A DNA stretch of 14,853 bases from positions 1-14,853 of the forward strand of contig JAAYZQ010000115.1 in the NCBI GenBank assembly GCA_012514775.1, written 5' to 3'. The position numbers and the translations under genes are program-made. Shown in pieces: positions 7,595-14,366 of this stretch. This DNA comes from Anaerolineaceae bacterium (GTDB lineage: Bacteria > Chloroflexota > Anaerolineae > JAAYZQ01). The notes below the pieces were generated by a model, which had not been told where the DNA came from, did not search any database, and saw only the letters and a program-made list of their open reading frames with translations. Every line of letters starts with the position of its first letter. The stretch's first letter is position 1.

Positions 7595-7641
7595 AAAAAA
7601 AAACCGGTGAACCGCCTGGCCTATGCTGGCGGTTCACCGGT
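7595..7641 (-). terminator. Intrinsic terminator of the TPP riboswitch expression platform
   Basis: A perfect 14-bp stem, ACCGGTGAACCGCC (7603-7616) with GGCGGTTCACCGGT (7628-7641), has an 11-base loop. On the minus strand it is followed by nine T. It lies about ten bases after the TPP aptamer and before thiN, the usual place for the riboswitch-controlled terminator. The plus strand also ends in a T-run, so it could stop transcripts from either side. Confidence 0.93.
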
Positions 7642-7649
7642 TTTTTAGT

Positions 7650-7745
7650 GCCTCTTCCCTACGCCGGCATTATCCAGGTCAGGTTCAAGGGGTCGGCAAC
7701 AAATCGGTTGCCCTCTCAGCCTGGCTTGCCCAAGCTCCCCCAGCG
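7650..7745 (-). promoter_or_regulatory. TPP riboswitch (THI element)
   Basis: On the minus strand the conserved THI-box blocks occur in order: GGGGGAGC, GGCTGAGAGGGC, GACCCCTTGAACCTGACC and GGATAATGCCGGCGTAGGGA. The P3 helix is clear: GGCAAC and GTTGCC pair perfectly around a short loop. CTGAGA and the GGATAATGCCGGCGTAGGG block form the pyrimidine and pyrophosphate sensor halves in known TPP aptamers. The terminator directly downstream gives a transcriptional OFF switch when TPP binds. It controls thiN and thiB. The exact ends of P1 are approximate. Confidence 0.97.
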
Positions 7746-7765
7746 CATCTATTATGTTTGTATGT

Positions 7766-7794
7766 ATTCTATCATCCCTTCCGCCGGGTGTCAA
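7766..7794 (-). promoter_or_regulatory. Promoter of the TPP riboswitch-thiN-thiB unit
   Basis: On the minus strand TTGACA (7789-7794) and TAGAAT (7766-7771) are separated by 17 bases, the ideal spacing for a housekeeping sigma factor. Transcription would start near 7759, some 14 bases before the aptamer. An A/T-rich patch at about 7810-7825, just upstream of the -35, could act as an UP element. Confidence 0.85.
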
Positions 7795-7916
7795 CTCGGG
7801 TCGCCGCCATGGTTATATTAAAAATGCGAATCCTGTCCGCCCCGAGCGTCCAGGAAAACGCTGCGATTCCATAGCGGCCAATCGTTTCTGGCGGGCTTGC
7901 TCCTGGCTCAACCTGG

Positions 7917-7945
7917 TTGACTTTCGAACGAATGTTCTGTATAAT
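7917..7945 (+). promoter_or_regulatory. Promoter of the imuA-imuB-DUF6504-dnaE2 cassette
   Basis: TTGACT (7917-7922) and TATAAT (7940-7945) are 17 bases apart, a near-consensus housekeeping promoter. Transcription would start near 7952, about 25 bases before the imuA start. The LexA operator fills the spacer, so repression would block RNA polymerase directly. The 496-base region between thiN and imuA (7481-7976) is fully occupied by the thiamine leader elements and this promoter, except for about 120 bases (7795-7916) in which I see only the A/T-rich patch. Confidence 0.88.
7925..7938. promoter_or_regulatory. LexA operator (SOS box, Bacillus/DinR type)
   Basis: CGAACGAATGTTCT matches the Gram-positive-type LexA site CGAAC-N4-GTTCG at 13 of 14 positions if the N4 is free; only the last base differs. 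It lies wholly between the -35 and -10 of the cassette promoter. ImuA-ImuB-DnaE2 cassettes are classical SOS genes in other phyla, so position, motif and downstream genes agree. The lexA gene itself is not in the window. Confidence 0.88.
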
Positions 7946-7976
7946 AGCTTCTACGTCGAGGGGTTAAGGGGTTGGT

Positions 7977-8738
7977 GTGAAAAAGCGCAAACGCAAACAA
8001 GTCCGACTGGATGCCGCCGTGGCAGCCATTCGTCGTCGCTATGGTCCATGGTCGGTGGTCCAGGGCAGGCCGGCCAGGATGACCGGCGTGCCGCACATTT
8101 CTACCGGGTTTCCGGCCCTGGATCGAGTCCTGGAGATCGGCGGCCTGCCCCGGGGCAAGATCAGCGAGATGGTGGGGCCCGCGACGTCGGGCAAGACCAC
8201 CCTGGCGCTCAAGTTCCTGGCTCAGGCCCAGGAGGACGGCGGCGAGGTCGCCTACATCGACCAGGCCCTCTATTTCGACGCCGACTATGCCCACCGCTGC
8301 GGCCTGGACTTTTCTCGCTTCTGGGTGGGCGCCACCCACGACTTGCTGGAAGCCCTGGCTACCGTCGAGGCCATGGCACGCAGCGGCGGCCTGGCCGCGG
8401 TCGTCCTGGACGTCGTCGACCTGGCCTGGACCGATTCCCAGGCAGGGCAAGCCCTGGCCGCCACCTTGAACCGCCTGCCGGCCGCCCTGGGCCGGGCGGG
8501 CCTGGCCCTCCTCGTGCTGCACGAGTCGCAGGCGGGCGGCTCTCCTGCCCTCTCTGCCCTGGCCCACAACGCCGCGGTGCGGCTGCGGGTTACCCGCGAG
8601 CGTTGGATCCAGAAGCAGGGCGACGTGCGCGGGTACGAGGCGCGGGTAGAGGTGCTCAAGAACCAACTGGGCCCCACCGGTAGCGCCGTCACCCTGGCCA
8701 TCGAATTCAACGGCACGGTCCGCGGCCATGGCCTCTAA
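7977..8738 (+). CDS. imuA: ImuA-type RecA-like accessory protein of the mutasome
   Basis: This 253-residue protein resembles the RecA core. It has I-S-T-G-F-P-A-L-D (41-49), G-G-L-P-R-G-K-I-S-E (55-64), Walker A G-P-A-T-S-G-K-T (67-74) and Walker B A-V-V-L-D (141-145). The C-terminal part, G-Y-E-A-R-V-E-V-L-K-N, mirrors RecA. The RecA catalytic glutamate (E96 in E. coli) aligns with Ala97 here, in Y-I-D-Q-A-L. The L2 DNA-binding loop is much shortened. It is therefore unlikely to pair DNA strands and more likely binds partners, as ImuA does in ImuB-DnaE2 systems. The start is GTG at 7977 with AAGGGG five bases before. It is the first gene of the LexA-controlled unit; imuB follows after 115 bases. 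Subfamily naming rests mainly on context. Confidence 0.85.
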   Translation: MKKRKRKQVRLDAAVAAIRRRYGPWSVVQGRPARMTGVPHISTGFPALDRVLEIGGLPRGKISEMVGPATSGKTTLALKFLAQAQEDGGEVAYIDQALYFDADYAHRCGLDFSRFWVGATHDLLEALATVEAMARSGGLAAVVLDVVDLAWTDSQAGQALAATLNRLPAALGRAGLALLVLHESQAGGSPALSALAHNAAVRLRVTRERWIQKQGDVRGYEARVEVLKNQLGPTGSAVTLAIEFNGTVRGHGL

Positions 8739-8780
8739 GCCCGCCTGCCCGCTCCCCGCCCGGTTGAGAGCCTGGAAAAG

Positions 8781-8831
8781 CGTGGCTGCCGGGTAGCCAC
8801 GAGCGCAGCGCAGCAAGTGTAGCGAGCGCTG
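8781..8831. repeat. Two adjacent inverted repeats between imuA and imuB
   Basis: CGTGGCT (8781-8787) pairs with AGCCACG (8795-8801) around a seven-base loop. Next, CAGCGC (8806-8811) pairs with GCGCTG (8826-8831), within a run of AGCGC-like repeats. No T-run follows, so this is not an intrinsic terminator. The pair ends two bases before the AAGGAGG-rich ribosome binding region of imuB, and may be a dispersed palindromic repeat or an RNA stabiliser. Confidence 0.5.
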
Positions 8832-8853
8832 AAAGGAGGAAGGAGCGCCCGGC

Positions 8854-10047
8854 GTGCCCGTTCTCTATTGCACCATCCCCTATTTTGCCACAGCCCTGCT
8901 GCAGCGGGACAACGCCGAGCTGGCCGGCCATCCCCTCATCCTGGTAGACCCGGAGGACCGGGTCTTTGGCCTCTCGGCCCAGGCAGCCGCTCGCGGCGTC
9001 GTGCCGGGCATGGCCGCCAGGACGGCGCAGATTCGCTGCCCCGAGGCACGCCTGCTGGATGCCGACGTGGCCCGCTGCCGGGCCAAGTTCGAGACCCTGA
9101 TCCAGGTGCTGGAAGAGGCCAGCCCCAGGGTAGAGGCCCATGGCTGGGGCGCGGCCTACGTGGAACTGGACGCGGTGCGGGGGCAGTCCGAGGCCGTGGC
9201 CCTCTGCCGCGACGTGGGGCGCAAGGTGCGCCAGCACCTGGGCGAGGCCCTCCAGCCTGCCCTGGGCTGGAACAGCACCAAGTTCACCGCCCAGGCCGCT
9301 GCCCGGCGCGTCTCTCCGGGGCACCTGCGCGCCGTCGAGCGCGCCCGGGAAAAGGACTTCTTGCGGCCCTTGCCGGTGACGCTGCTCCCCCTGGCCGGAG
9401 ATACGCTGCAGCGGCTCTCGTTCCTGGGCCTGCGTACCCTGGGGCAGTATGGCGCCCTTTCTCCGGCGGCGGTCTGGCAGCAGTTCGGGCACGCGGGCAT
9501 CCTGGCCCGCCGCTGCGCCCGGGGCGAAGACGACCGCCCCATCGTCCCCCACGGGCGGAGCCTCGCGCTGGCGGCGGACCTGGAGCTGCCAGCCCCCCTC
9601 GTCGAGCGCGAGCCCCTGCTCCTGGCCCTGCGCCGCCTGGTCGCCCCCCTGTTGGCCGGGCTGCGGGAAAACCTGCGGGCCGCCGGCCAGGCGCGCCTGG
9701 CCGTGCAGTTCGACGACGGCACGAGGCAGGAACAAACCCGCACGTTTCTCTTTCCCCTGGCCGAAGAAGACCGGGTGGTGCGCGTCCTGGCCGGGCTCCT
9801 GGAGGCCATGCGTTGGCCTGCGGCCGCCACCAGGCTGTCGGTGGCCCTGGAACAGATCCAGGACGTGGTGGCCGAGCAGCTCACCCTGTTCCCCCTCGAA
9901 GACGAGCGCCAGGCCAAACTCCGGGAGGTGCAGCGCTACCTGGCAGCCCGCTTTGGCAGCAACTGCCTGCGGCGGGCAGTCATGGCCCAGCCAGGCGCTC
10001 CCCTGCCCGAGTGGCGGGTTGGCTGGCTCGACGAGGCCGAGCCATGA
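8854..10047 (+). CDS. imuB: ImuB, catalytically inactive Y-family polymerase homologue (mutasome adaptor)
   Basis: This 397-residue protein has the Y-family polymerase layout. The motif that should hold the first catalytic aspartate reads L-Y-C-T-I-P-Y-F-A (4-12), without acids. The motif normally S-x-D-E-A-Y reads G-W-G-A-A-Y (97-102), so the Asp-Glu pair is Gly-Ala. Polymerase activity is therefore not expected, as in known ImuB proteins. Near the C-terminus Q-L-T-L-F (342-346) is a very good beta-clamp-binding motif, followed by a helical tail that in ImuB proteins contacts partners. The likely job is to tether DnaE2 and ImuA to the sliding clamp at damaged template. The GTG start at 8854 follows AAGGAG by eight bases. 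The stop overlaps the next start as ATGA. Confidence 0.92.
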   Translation: MPVLYCTIPYFATALLQRDNAELAGHPLILVDPEDRVFGLSAQAAARGVVPGMAARTAQIRCPEARLLDADVARCRAKFETLIQVLEEASPRVEAHGWGAAYVELDAVRGQSEAVALCRDVGRKVRQHLGEALQPALGWNSTKFTAQAAARRVSPGHLRAVERAREKDFLRPLPVTLLPLAGDTLQRLSFLGLRTLGQYGALSPAAVWQQFGHAGILARRCARGEDDRPIVPHGRSLALAADLELPAPLVEREPLLLALRRLVAPLLAGLRENLRAAGQARLAVQFDDGTRQEQTRTFLFPLAEEDRVVRVLAGLLEAMRWPAAATRLSVALEQIQDVVAEQLTLFPLEDERQAKLREVQRYLAARFGSNCLRRAVMAQPGAPLPEWRVGWLDEAEP

Positions 10048-10340
10048 CCCGCCTGTGGCCGGAAGGGGAACCCCTCCACACATGGGGCCCCCGGGAGACA
10101 CCCGCGGGCTTTGCCTGGCACGGCAGCCACCACGCCATCCAGGAAGTGTACAACCGCTGGCGGGTCCACACCAACTGGTGGCAGCCCTCGCCCGAGCCCA
10201 CCGCCGGCCCCCGGGCAGGCCACCAGGCTACGGCCGTCTGGCGGGAATACCTGAAGGTGACCACCGACACCGGCCTCCTCTGCCTTCTCTACCGAGAGCT
10301 GCCGGCCGGCGCCTGGTTCCTGGCCCGGGTTTACGATTGA
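10044..10340 (+). CDS. small DUF6504-like protein of the mutasome operon
   Basis: This 98-residue protein has its ATG inside the imuB stop (ATGA), and its stop lies 13 bases before dnaE2, so it is translated as part of the cassette. The pattern F-A-W-H-G-S-H-H-A-I-Q-E-V-Y-N-R-W (23-39), then W-W at about 45, W-R-E-Y at about 67 and a C-terminal L-A-R-V-Y-D resembles DUF6504, a family of short proteins often encoded beside imuB and dnaE2 in Actinobacteria. Assignment is from memory of the family pattern. It has no signal peptide or membrane segment, is rich in Trp, and its length is normal for the family. Its biochemical function is unknown; position suggests a role in or near the ImuB-DnaE2 complex. 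Confidence 0.75.
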   Translation: MTRLWPEGEPLHTWGPRETPAGFAWHGSHHAIQEVYNRWRVHTNWWQPSPEPTAGPRAGHQATAVWREYLKVTTDTGLLCLLYRELPAGAWFLARVYD

Positions 10341-10353
10341 TCGATCGACCGCC

Positions 10354-13300
10354 ATGGCGCCTGAATACGTCGAGCTGCACTGCCACAGCTACTATTCTCT
10401 CCTCGACGGCGCGTCGTCGCCCGAGGCGCTGGTGGAGCAGGCCGCGGCCCTGGACTACCCGGCCCTGGCCCTCACCGACCACCAGGGCCTGTACGGCATC
10501 GTGCGCTTCTGGCAGGCGGCCCGCGAGCAGGGCCTGAAGCCCATCGCCGGCGCCGAGGTCAGCCTGGCCGGCGGCGGGCAGGACCATCACCTGACCCTCC
10601 TGGCCGAGACACAAAGGGGCTATGCCAACCTCTGCCGGCTCCTGAGCATCGGCCAGGCAGCGCCCGCAGAGGGCCCGGCCGAAAGGTGGCAAAAAGGGCA
10701 CGCCCCGCTCTCCTGGGAGGATCTGGCCCGGCACGCCGAGGGACTCCTCTGCCTCTCCGGCTGCCGCCGGGGGGCCATCGCCTCTGCCCTCCTGGCAGGC
10801 GACGAAGAGGCGGCACGCCGGGCAGCCGGCCGGCTGCGGCAGATCTTTGGCGGGCGCTTCTGGATCGAGATCCAGCGCCACTACCTGCCCGACGACGCCC
10901 GGCTCGCCGCGGCCCTCGTCGCCCTGGCGCGGCGGATGGGCCTGGATCTCGTCGCCACCAACGACGTCCACTATGCCCGGCGCGAGGGCCAGCGCCTGCA
11001 CGACGTGCTCACCTGCATCCGGCACCACGCCACCCTGCCCGAAGCGCTGGCCGCCGGCCTGCTCCACCCCAACTCGGAACGCTTCCTGAAGTCTCCCGGC
11101 GAGATGGCGGGCCTCTTTGGCGGGCTGCCCGAGGCCCTGCGCAACACCCTGGAGATCGCCGCCCGCTGCGAGGTCAGCCTCGACCTGACGGCGCAGCGGC
11201 TGCCCGTCTTTGCCGTGCCGCGGGGCCACACCGTCGACAGCTACCTGCGCCATCTTTGCCTGGCCGCCCTGCACGGAACCCGGAAGATCGAGCCCGTCAC
11301 CCCGCGGGCCCGGGCGCAACTGGACCACGAGCTGGGCGTCATCGGGCGCATGGGCCTGGCCGGCTACTTTCTCGTGGTGTGGGACATCGTGCAGTTTGCC
11401 CGCAAGCAGGGCATCCGCTGCCAGGGCCGGGGATCGGCCGCCAATTCCCTGGTCGCCTACCTCCTGGACATCACGCCCGTGGACCCCCTGCGCCACAACC
11501 TCCTTTTCGAGCGCTTTCTGAGCGAGGGCAGCCAGACCATGCCCGACATCGACGTCGACCTGGCCGCCGATCGCCGCGAGGAGGTCATCCAGTACGTCTA
11601 CGAGCGCTATGGCCAGGAGCACGTGGGCATGGTCTGCAACGTCGTCACCTACCGCGCCCGCTCCGCGCTGCGCGAAGTGGCCAAGGCCCTGTCCTTTCCC
11701 CCAGACGTCATCGACCGCGCCGCCAAATCCCTGGACACCCGCTCAGCCCTGGCCGCCGCCGGCATCCTCGAAGCCGGCCTCTCCCTGGAGGGAGACCTAC
11801 AGGAGGACCCGCCGGGGAACCCGGACCAGGACCCCGCTCCCGCCGCGCCCGGGCTTCCCTGGTCCCTCCTCCTCGACCTCCTGCGCCAGATGGATGGCGT
11901 CCCCCGCCACCTCTCCATCCACGTCGGCGGCATGCTCATCACCGCGGCGCCCCTGGTCGAGGTGGTGCCCCTGGAGCGGGCCACCATGCCCGGCCGCGTC
12001 GTCGTCCAGTGGGACAAGGACAGCGTCGAAGACGCGGGGCTGATCAAGATCGACCTCCTCGGGCTGCGCACCCTGGGCGCCATCGACGAGGCGCTGCGCC
12101 TGGTGCGGCAGCGGGGGAAAAGCCTGGACCTGGATCACCTGCCGCTGGACGATCCGGCCGTCTTTCAGCTTTTGCAGCGAGCCGACACCGTGGGCTGTTT
12201 CCAGGTAGAGAGCCGCGCCCAGGCCCAGATGCTGCCCCGGCTGCGGCCGGAGCGCTTCGAGGACATTGTCGTGGGCGTGTCGTTGATCCGGCCCGGACCC
12301 ATCCAGGGCGGGATGGTCCACCCCTACCTGCGCCGCCGGCAGGGCCTGGAGCTCCCCACCTACGCCCACCCCGCCCTGGAGCCGATCCTGGGCGAGACGC
12401 TGGGCGTGATCGTCTTCCAGGAACAGGTCATCCGCGTCGCCATGGCCATTGCCGGGTTTTCGCCGGCCGACGCCGACCGCCTGCGGCGGGCGCTGAGCCG
12501 CAGCAACTCGGAAGAGGCCCTGGCGGCGCTGCGCGAGCGGTTCGTGGGCGGCGCCCGGGCCAACGGCGTGGATGGAGACGCGGCGGAGGCGGCCTTTGAC
12601 CAGGTGGAGGCCTTTGCCGGCTTTGGCTTTTGCAAATCCCACGCCGCCGCCTTTGCCCTGGTGGCCTACCAGACCCTCTACCTCAAGGCCCACTTTGCCG
12701 CCGAGTTCTACTGCGCCCTCCTGAACCAGCAGCCCATGGGCTTTTATCCGCCCGAGGTCATTGCCGGGGATGCCCGCCACCACGGCGTCTCGATCCTCCA
12801 CCCTCACGTCAATTTCAGCCAGGAAGCCTGCACCCTGGAAGGGGAGGGGAGCATCCGGCTGGGGCTGCGTTACGTCCACGGGCTGGGCGAGGCCTGGCAG
12901 GCGCGCATCGTGGAGCGCCGCGGCGAGGATCCCTTTGCCGACCTGGCCTCCTTTTGCCGGCGCACCCGCCTCCCCAGGCCGGCGGTCGAGAACCTGGTGC
13001 GCGCCGGGGCGCTGGAGGGCCTTGGCGACCGGCGGACCCTGTTGTGGGAGCTCGGCGGGCTGGTCTACCAGGAAGAGGGGTTGGACATGGCGCTGCCCGT
13101 CGAGCCGGCGGCCCTGCCCTCCCTGGAGCACGCCGAGAGGCTGGCCTGGGAGTACGAGCTCCTGGGCATGGCTCCCGGCGAGCAGGTCATGGCCCTCTAC
13201 CGCGAGGCGCTGAGAGCCCGGGGCGTCGTCGATAGCCGCGCCCTCCAGGAGCGGAGCGACGGCGACAGGGTGCGCGTCGCCGGCTGGGCCGTCGTCCGGC

Positions 13301-13509
13301 AGCGGCCGCCGACGGCCAAGGGGCACCTCTTTATCACCCTGGAGGACGAGGAGGGGCTGATGAACCTCATCGTCCGGCCCGACGTGTACGAACGCTACCG
13401 CGCCGTCCTGCGCGACTCCCCCCTCCTGTGGGTTGAGGGCCGCCTCCAGCGCGAGGGCCAGGTCCTCAGTGTCCTGGTTCAGCGCGCGGCCGCCCTGGGG
13501 CGAGCCTGA
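10354..13509 (+). CDS. dnaE2: error-prone DNA polymerase III alpha subunit DnaE2
   Basis: This 1051-residue C-family polymerase is of typical DnaE2 length. The N-terminal PHP domain keeps its metal ligands: H9 and H11 in H-C-H-S, T-D-H (41-43), G-A-E-V (67-70) and N-D-V-H. The polymerase carries M-P-D-I-D-V-D with D400 and D402, and K-I-D-L-L-G-L with D567, matching the E. coli DnaE catalytic triad. A helix-hairpin-helix region and a C-terminal OB fold (about 967-1045) follow. No clamp-binding motif is evident at the C-terminus, which fits reliance on ImuB. It performs mutagenic bypass of lesions during the SOS response. Start ATG is at 10354; no good ribosome binding site is seen, so translation probably couples to the gene ahead. 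The choice of DnaE2 over the main replicative DnaE rests on the cassette and the LexA promoter. Confidence 0.95.
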   Translation: MAPEYVELHCHSYYSLLDGASSPEALVEQAAALDYPALALTDHQGLYGIVRFWQAAREQGLKPIAGAEVSLAGGGQDHHLTLLAETQRGYANLCRLLSIGQAAPAEGPAERWQKGHAPLSWEDLARHAEGLLCLSGCRRGAIASALLAGDEEAARRAAGRLRQIFGGRFWIEIQRHYLPDDARLAAALVALARRMGLDLVATNDVHYARREGQRLHDVLTCIRHHATLPEALAAGLLHPNSERFLKSPGEMAGLFGGLPEALRNTLEIAARCEVSLDLTAQRLPVFAVPRGHTVDSYLRHLCLAALHGTRKIEPVTPRARAQLDHELGVIGRMGLAGYFLVVWDIVQFARKQGIRCQGRGSAANSLVAYLLDITPVDPLRHNLLFERFLSEGSQTMPDIDVDLAADRREEVIQYVYERYGQEHVGMVCNVVTYRARSALREVAKALSFPPDVIDRAAKSLDTRSALAAAGILEAGLSLEGDLQEDPPGNPDQDPAPAAPGLPWSLLLDLLRQMDGVPRHLSIHVGGMLITAAPLVEVVPLERATMPGRVVVQWDKDSVEDAGLIKIDLLGLRTLGAIDEALRLVRQRGKSLDLDHLPLDDPAVFQLLQRADTVGCFQVESRAQAQMLPRLRPERFEDIVVGVSLIRPGPIQGGMVHPYLRRRQGLELPTYAHPALEPILGETLGVIVFQEQVIRVAMAIAGFSPADADRLRRALSRSNSEEALAALRERFVGGARANGVDGDAAEAAFDQVEAFAGFGFCKSHAAAFALVAYQTLYLKAHFAAEFYCALLNQQPMGFYPPEVIAGDARHHGVSILHPHVNFSQEACTLEGEGSIRLGLRYVHGLGEAWQARIVERRGEDPFADLASFCRRTRLPRPAVENLVRAGALEGLGDRRTLLWELGGLVYQEEGLDMALPVEPAALPSLEHAERLAWEYELLGMAPGEQVMALYREALRARGVVDSRALQERSDGDRVRVAGWAVVRQRPPTAKGHLFITLEDEEGLMNLIVRPDVYERYRAVLRDSPLLWVEGRLQREGQVLSVLVQRAAALGRA

Positions 13510-13553
13510 CGGCCCCGCCTGCCCCAACCTTTGCAGGCTCCCGCCGGCTACTT

Positions 13554-13581
13554 TTGATTTCCAGGGTTTTTATGCTACAAT
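13554..13581 (+). promoter_or_regulatory. Promoter of the response regulator gene
   Basis: TTGATT (13554-13559) and TACAAT (13576-13581) are 16 bases apart, and TGC directly before the -10 makes it an extended -10. The transcript would start near 13588, only about 13 bases before the start codon. The 91-base gap from dnaE2 also has a 6-bp inverted repeat (13517-13522 with 13533-13538) without a T-run. The regulator is therefore probably transcribed apart from the SOS cassette. Confidence 0.75.
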
Positions 13582-13600
13582 AGGCAGTGGACAATGAACC

Positions 13601-14299
13601 ATGGAGAAGACCAGGCTGCTCGTCGTGGATGATGCGCCCGAAATGGCGCAGTTTCTAAAGCTCGCGCTGGAGAGCCAAGGGCACCAGGTCGCGGTGGCCT
13701 ACGACGCCCGCGAGGGGCTTCGCCTCGCACACCAATTTCGCCCCGAAGCCATCCTCCTGGACATCATGATGCCCGGCATGGACGGCTGGCAGATGCTCAG
13801 CCACCTGCGCGAGTTCTCGGACGTGCCCGTCATCATGCTGACGGCCCTGGACAGCACGGAAAACAAGGTGCAAGGCCTGGACCTGGGCGCCGACGATTAC
13901 GTCACCAAGCCCTTTGACCTGGACGAACTCCATGCCCGCGTGCGCGCGGCCCTGCGACGCGCGACCATGGCCGCGGCCAACCAAACCGTCGAGATGCTCT
14001 CTTTCGACCAGGGGCGGCTGCGCATCGACCTGGCGGCGCACAAGGTGAGCGCCAACGGCATGGACGTCAGCCTGACCCCCATCGAGCAGAAGCTGCTCCT
14101 CTACCTGGCCATCAACGCCGGCCGGGTGCTGACCTACAACCAGATCCTCGAAAATGTCTGGGGCCCGGGCTACGAGGACAGCGAGACAAACCTCAAGGTC
14201 TATGTCCGGCGCCTCCGCAAAAAGATCGAGCCCGACCCAGCCCGGCCGCGCTACGTCCTGACCCAGTGGGGCATCGGCTACTACATGGACAAGGTCTAG
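13601..14299 (+). CDS. OmpR/PhoB-family response regulator
   Basis: This 232-residue two-domain regulator is complete. The receiver domain (1-118) has the acidic pair D10/D11, the phosphate-accepting D54 in L-L-D-I-M-M-P-G-M-D-G, T81 and K103 in V-T-K-P-F. After a short linker, the winged-helix DNA-binding domain (about 132-232) contains L-T-P-I-E-Q-K-L-L-L-Y-L, N-Q-I-L-E-N-V-W-G, V-Y-V-R-R-L-R-K-K-I-E and the closing G-I-G-Y-Y-M. Such proteins are phosphorylated by a histidine kinase and bind as dimers to direct repeats. No kinase gene is visible here. The predicted leader is very short, and only a weak ribosome binding site (GTGGA) is visible. A second ATG at 13594 is out of frame. Directly downstream lie 11-bp repeats that suit this kind of regulator. 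Confidence 0.96.
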   Translation: MEKTRLLVVDDAPEMAQFLKLALESQGHQVAVAYDAREGLRLAHQFRPEAILLDIMMPGMDGWQMLSHLREFSDVPVIMLTALDSTENKVQGLDLGADDYVTKPFDLDELHARVRAALRRATMAAANQTVEMLSFDQGRLRIDLAAHKVSANGMDVSLTPIEQKLLLYLAINAGRVLTYNQILENVWGPGYEDSETNLKVYVRRLRKKIEPDPARPRYVLTQWGIGYYMDKV

Positions 14300-14316
14300 G
14301 CCCAGGGTCCCCCCGG

Positions 14317-14360
14317 CTGTAACCGCTTTGTAACGAAACGTCAACCGTGTCGTAACCTTT
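14317..14360 (+). promoter_or_regulatory. Four 11-bp direct repeats, probable OmpR/PhoB-family binding site
   Basis: Four units of 11 bases lie head to tail: CTGTAACCGCT, TTGTAACGAAA, CGTCAACCGTG and TCGTAACCTTT. The AAC cores start at 14321, 14332, 14343 and 14354, exactly 11 bases apart. PhoB, PhoP and similar winged-helix regulators bind direct repeats with this period. The last unit ends 6 to 11 bases before the -10, where a -35 would be, as in activator-dependent promoters. The upstream regulator is the obvious candidate to bind, but this is inferred. Confidence 0.8.
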
Positions 14361-14366
14361 CCGCTT

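Noticed and set aside
7803..7880. A 21-codon plus-strand frame starting ATGGTTATATTA between the thiamine and imuA promoters
   Set aside because: No ribosome binding site, no similarity and composition unlike a gene.
7977..8738. Canonical RecA or RadA recombinase
   Set aside because: Too short, lacks the catalytic glutamate and most of L2, and is first gene of an imuB-dnaE2 cassette.
8854..10047. Active DNA polymerase IV or V
   Set aside because: Both catalytic acid motifs are replaced by non-acidic residues.
10686..12599. A 637-residue plus-strand frame inside dnaE2
   Set aside because: Pro/Arg/Gly-rich out-of-frame shadow of dnaE2; no ribosome binding site or motif.
8707..13527. Long minus-strand frames opposite imuB and dnaE2 (8707-10101, 10228-11622, 11797-13527)
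   Set aside because: Compositionally biased antisense shadows without recognisable motifs; the plus strand carries complete conserved genes.
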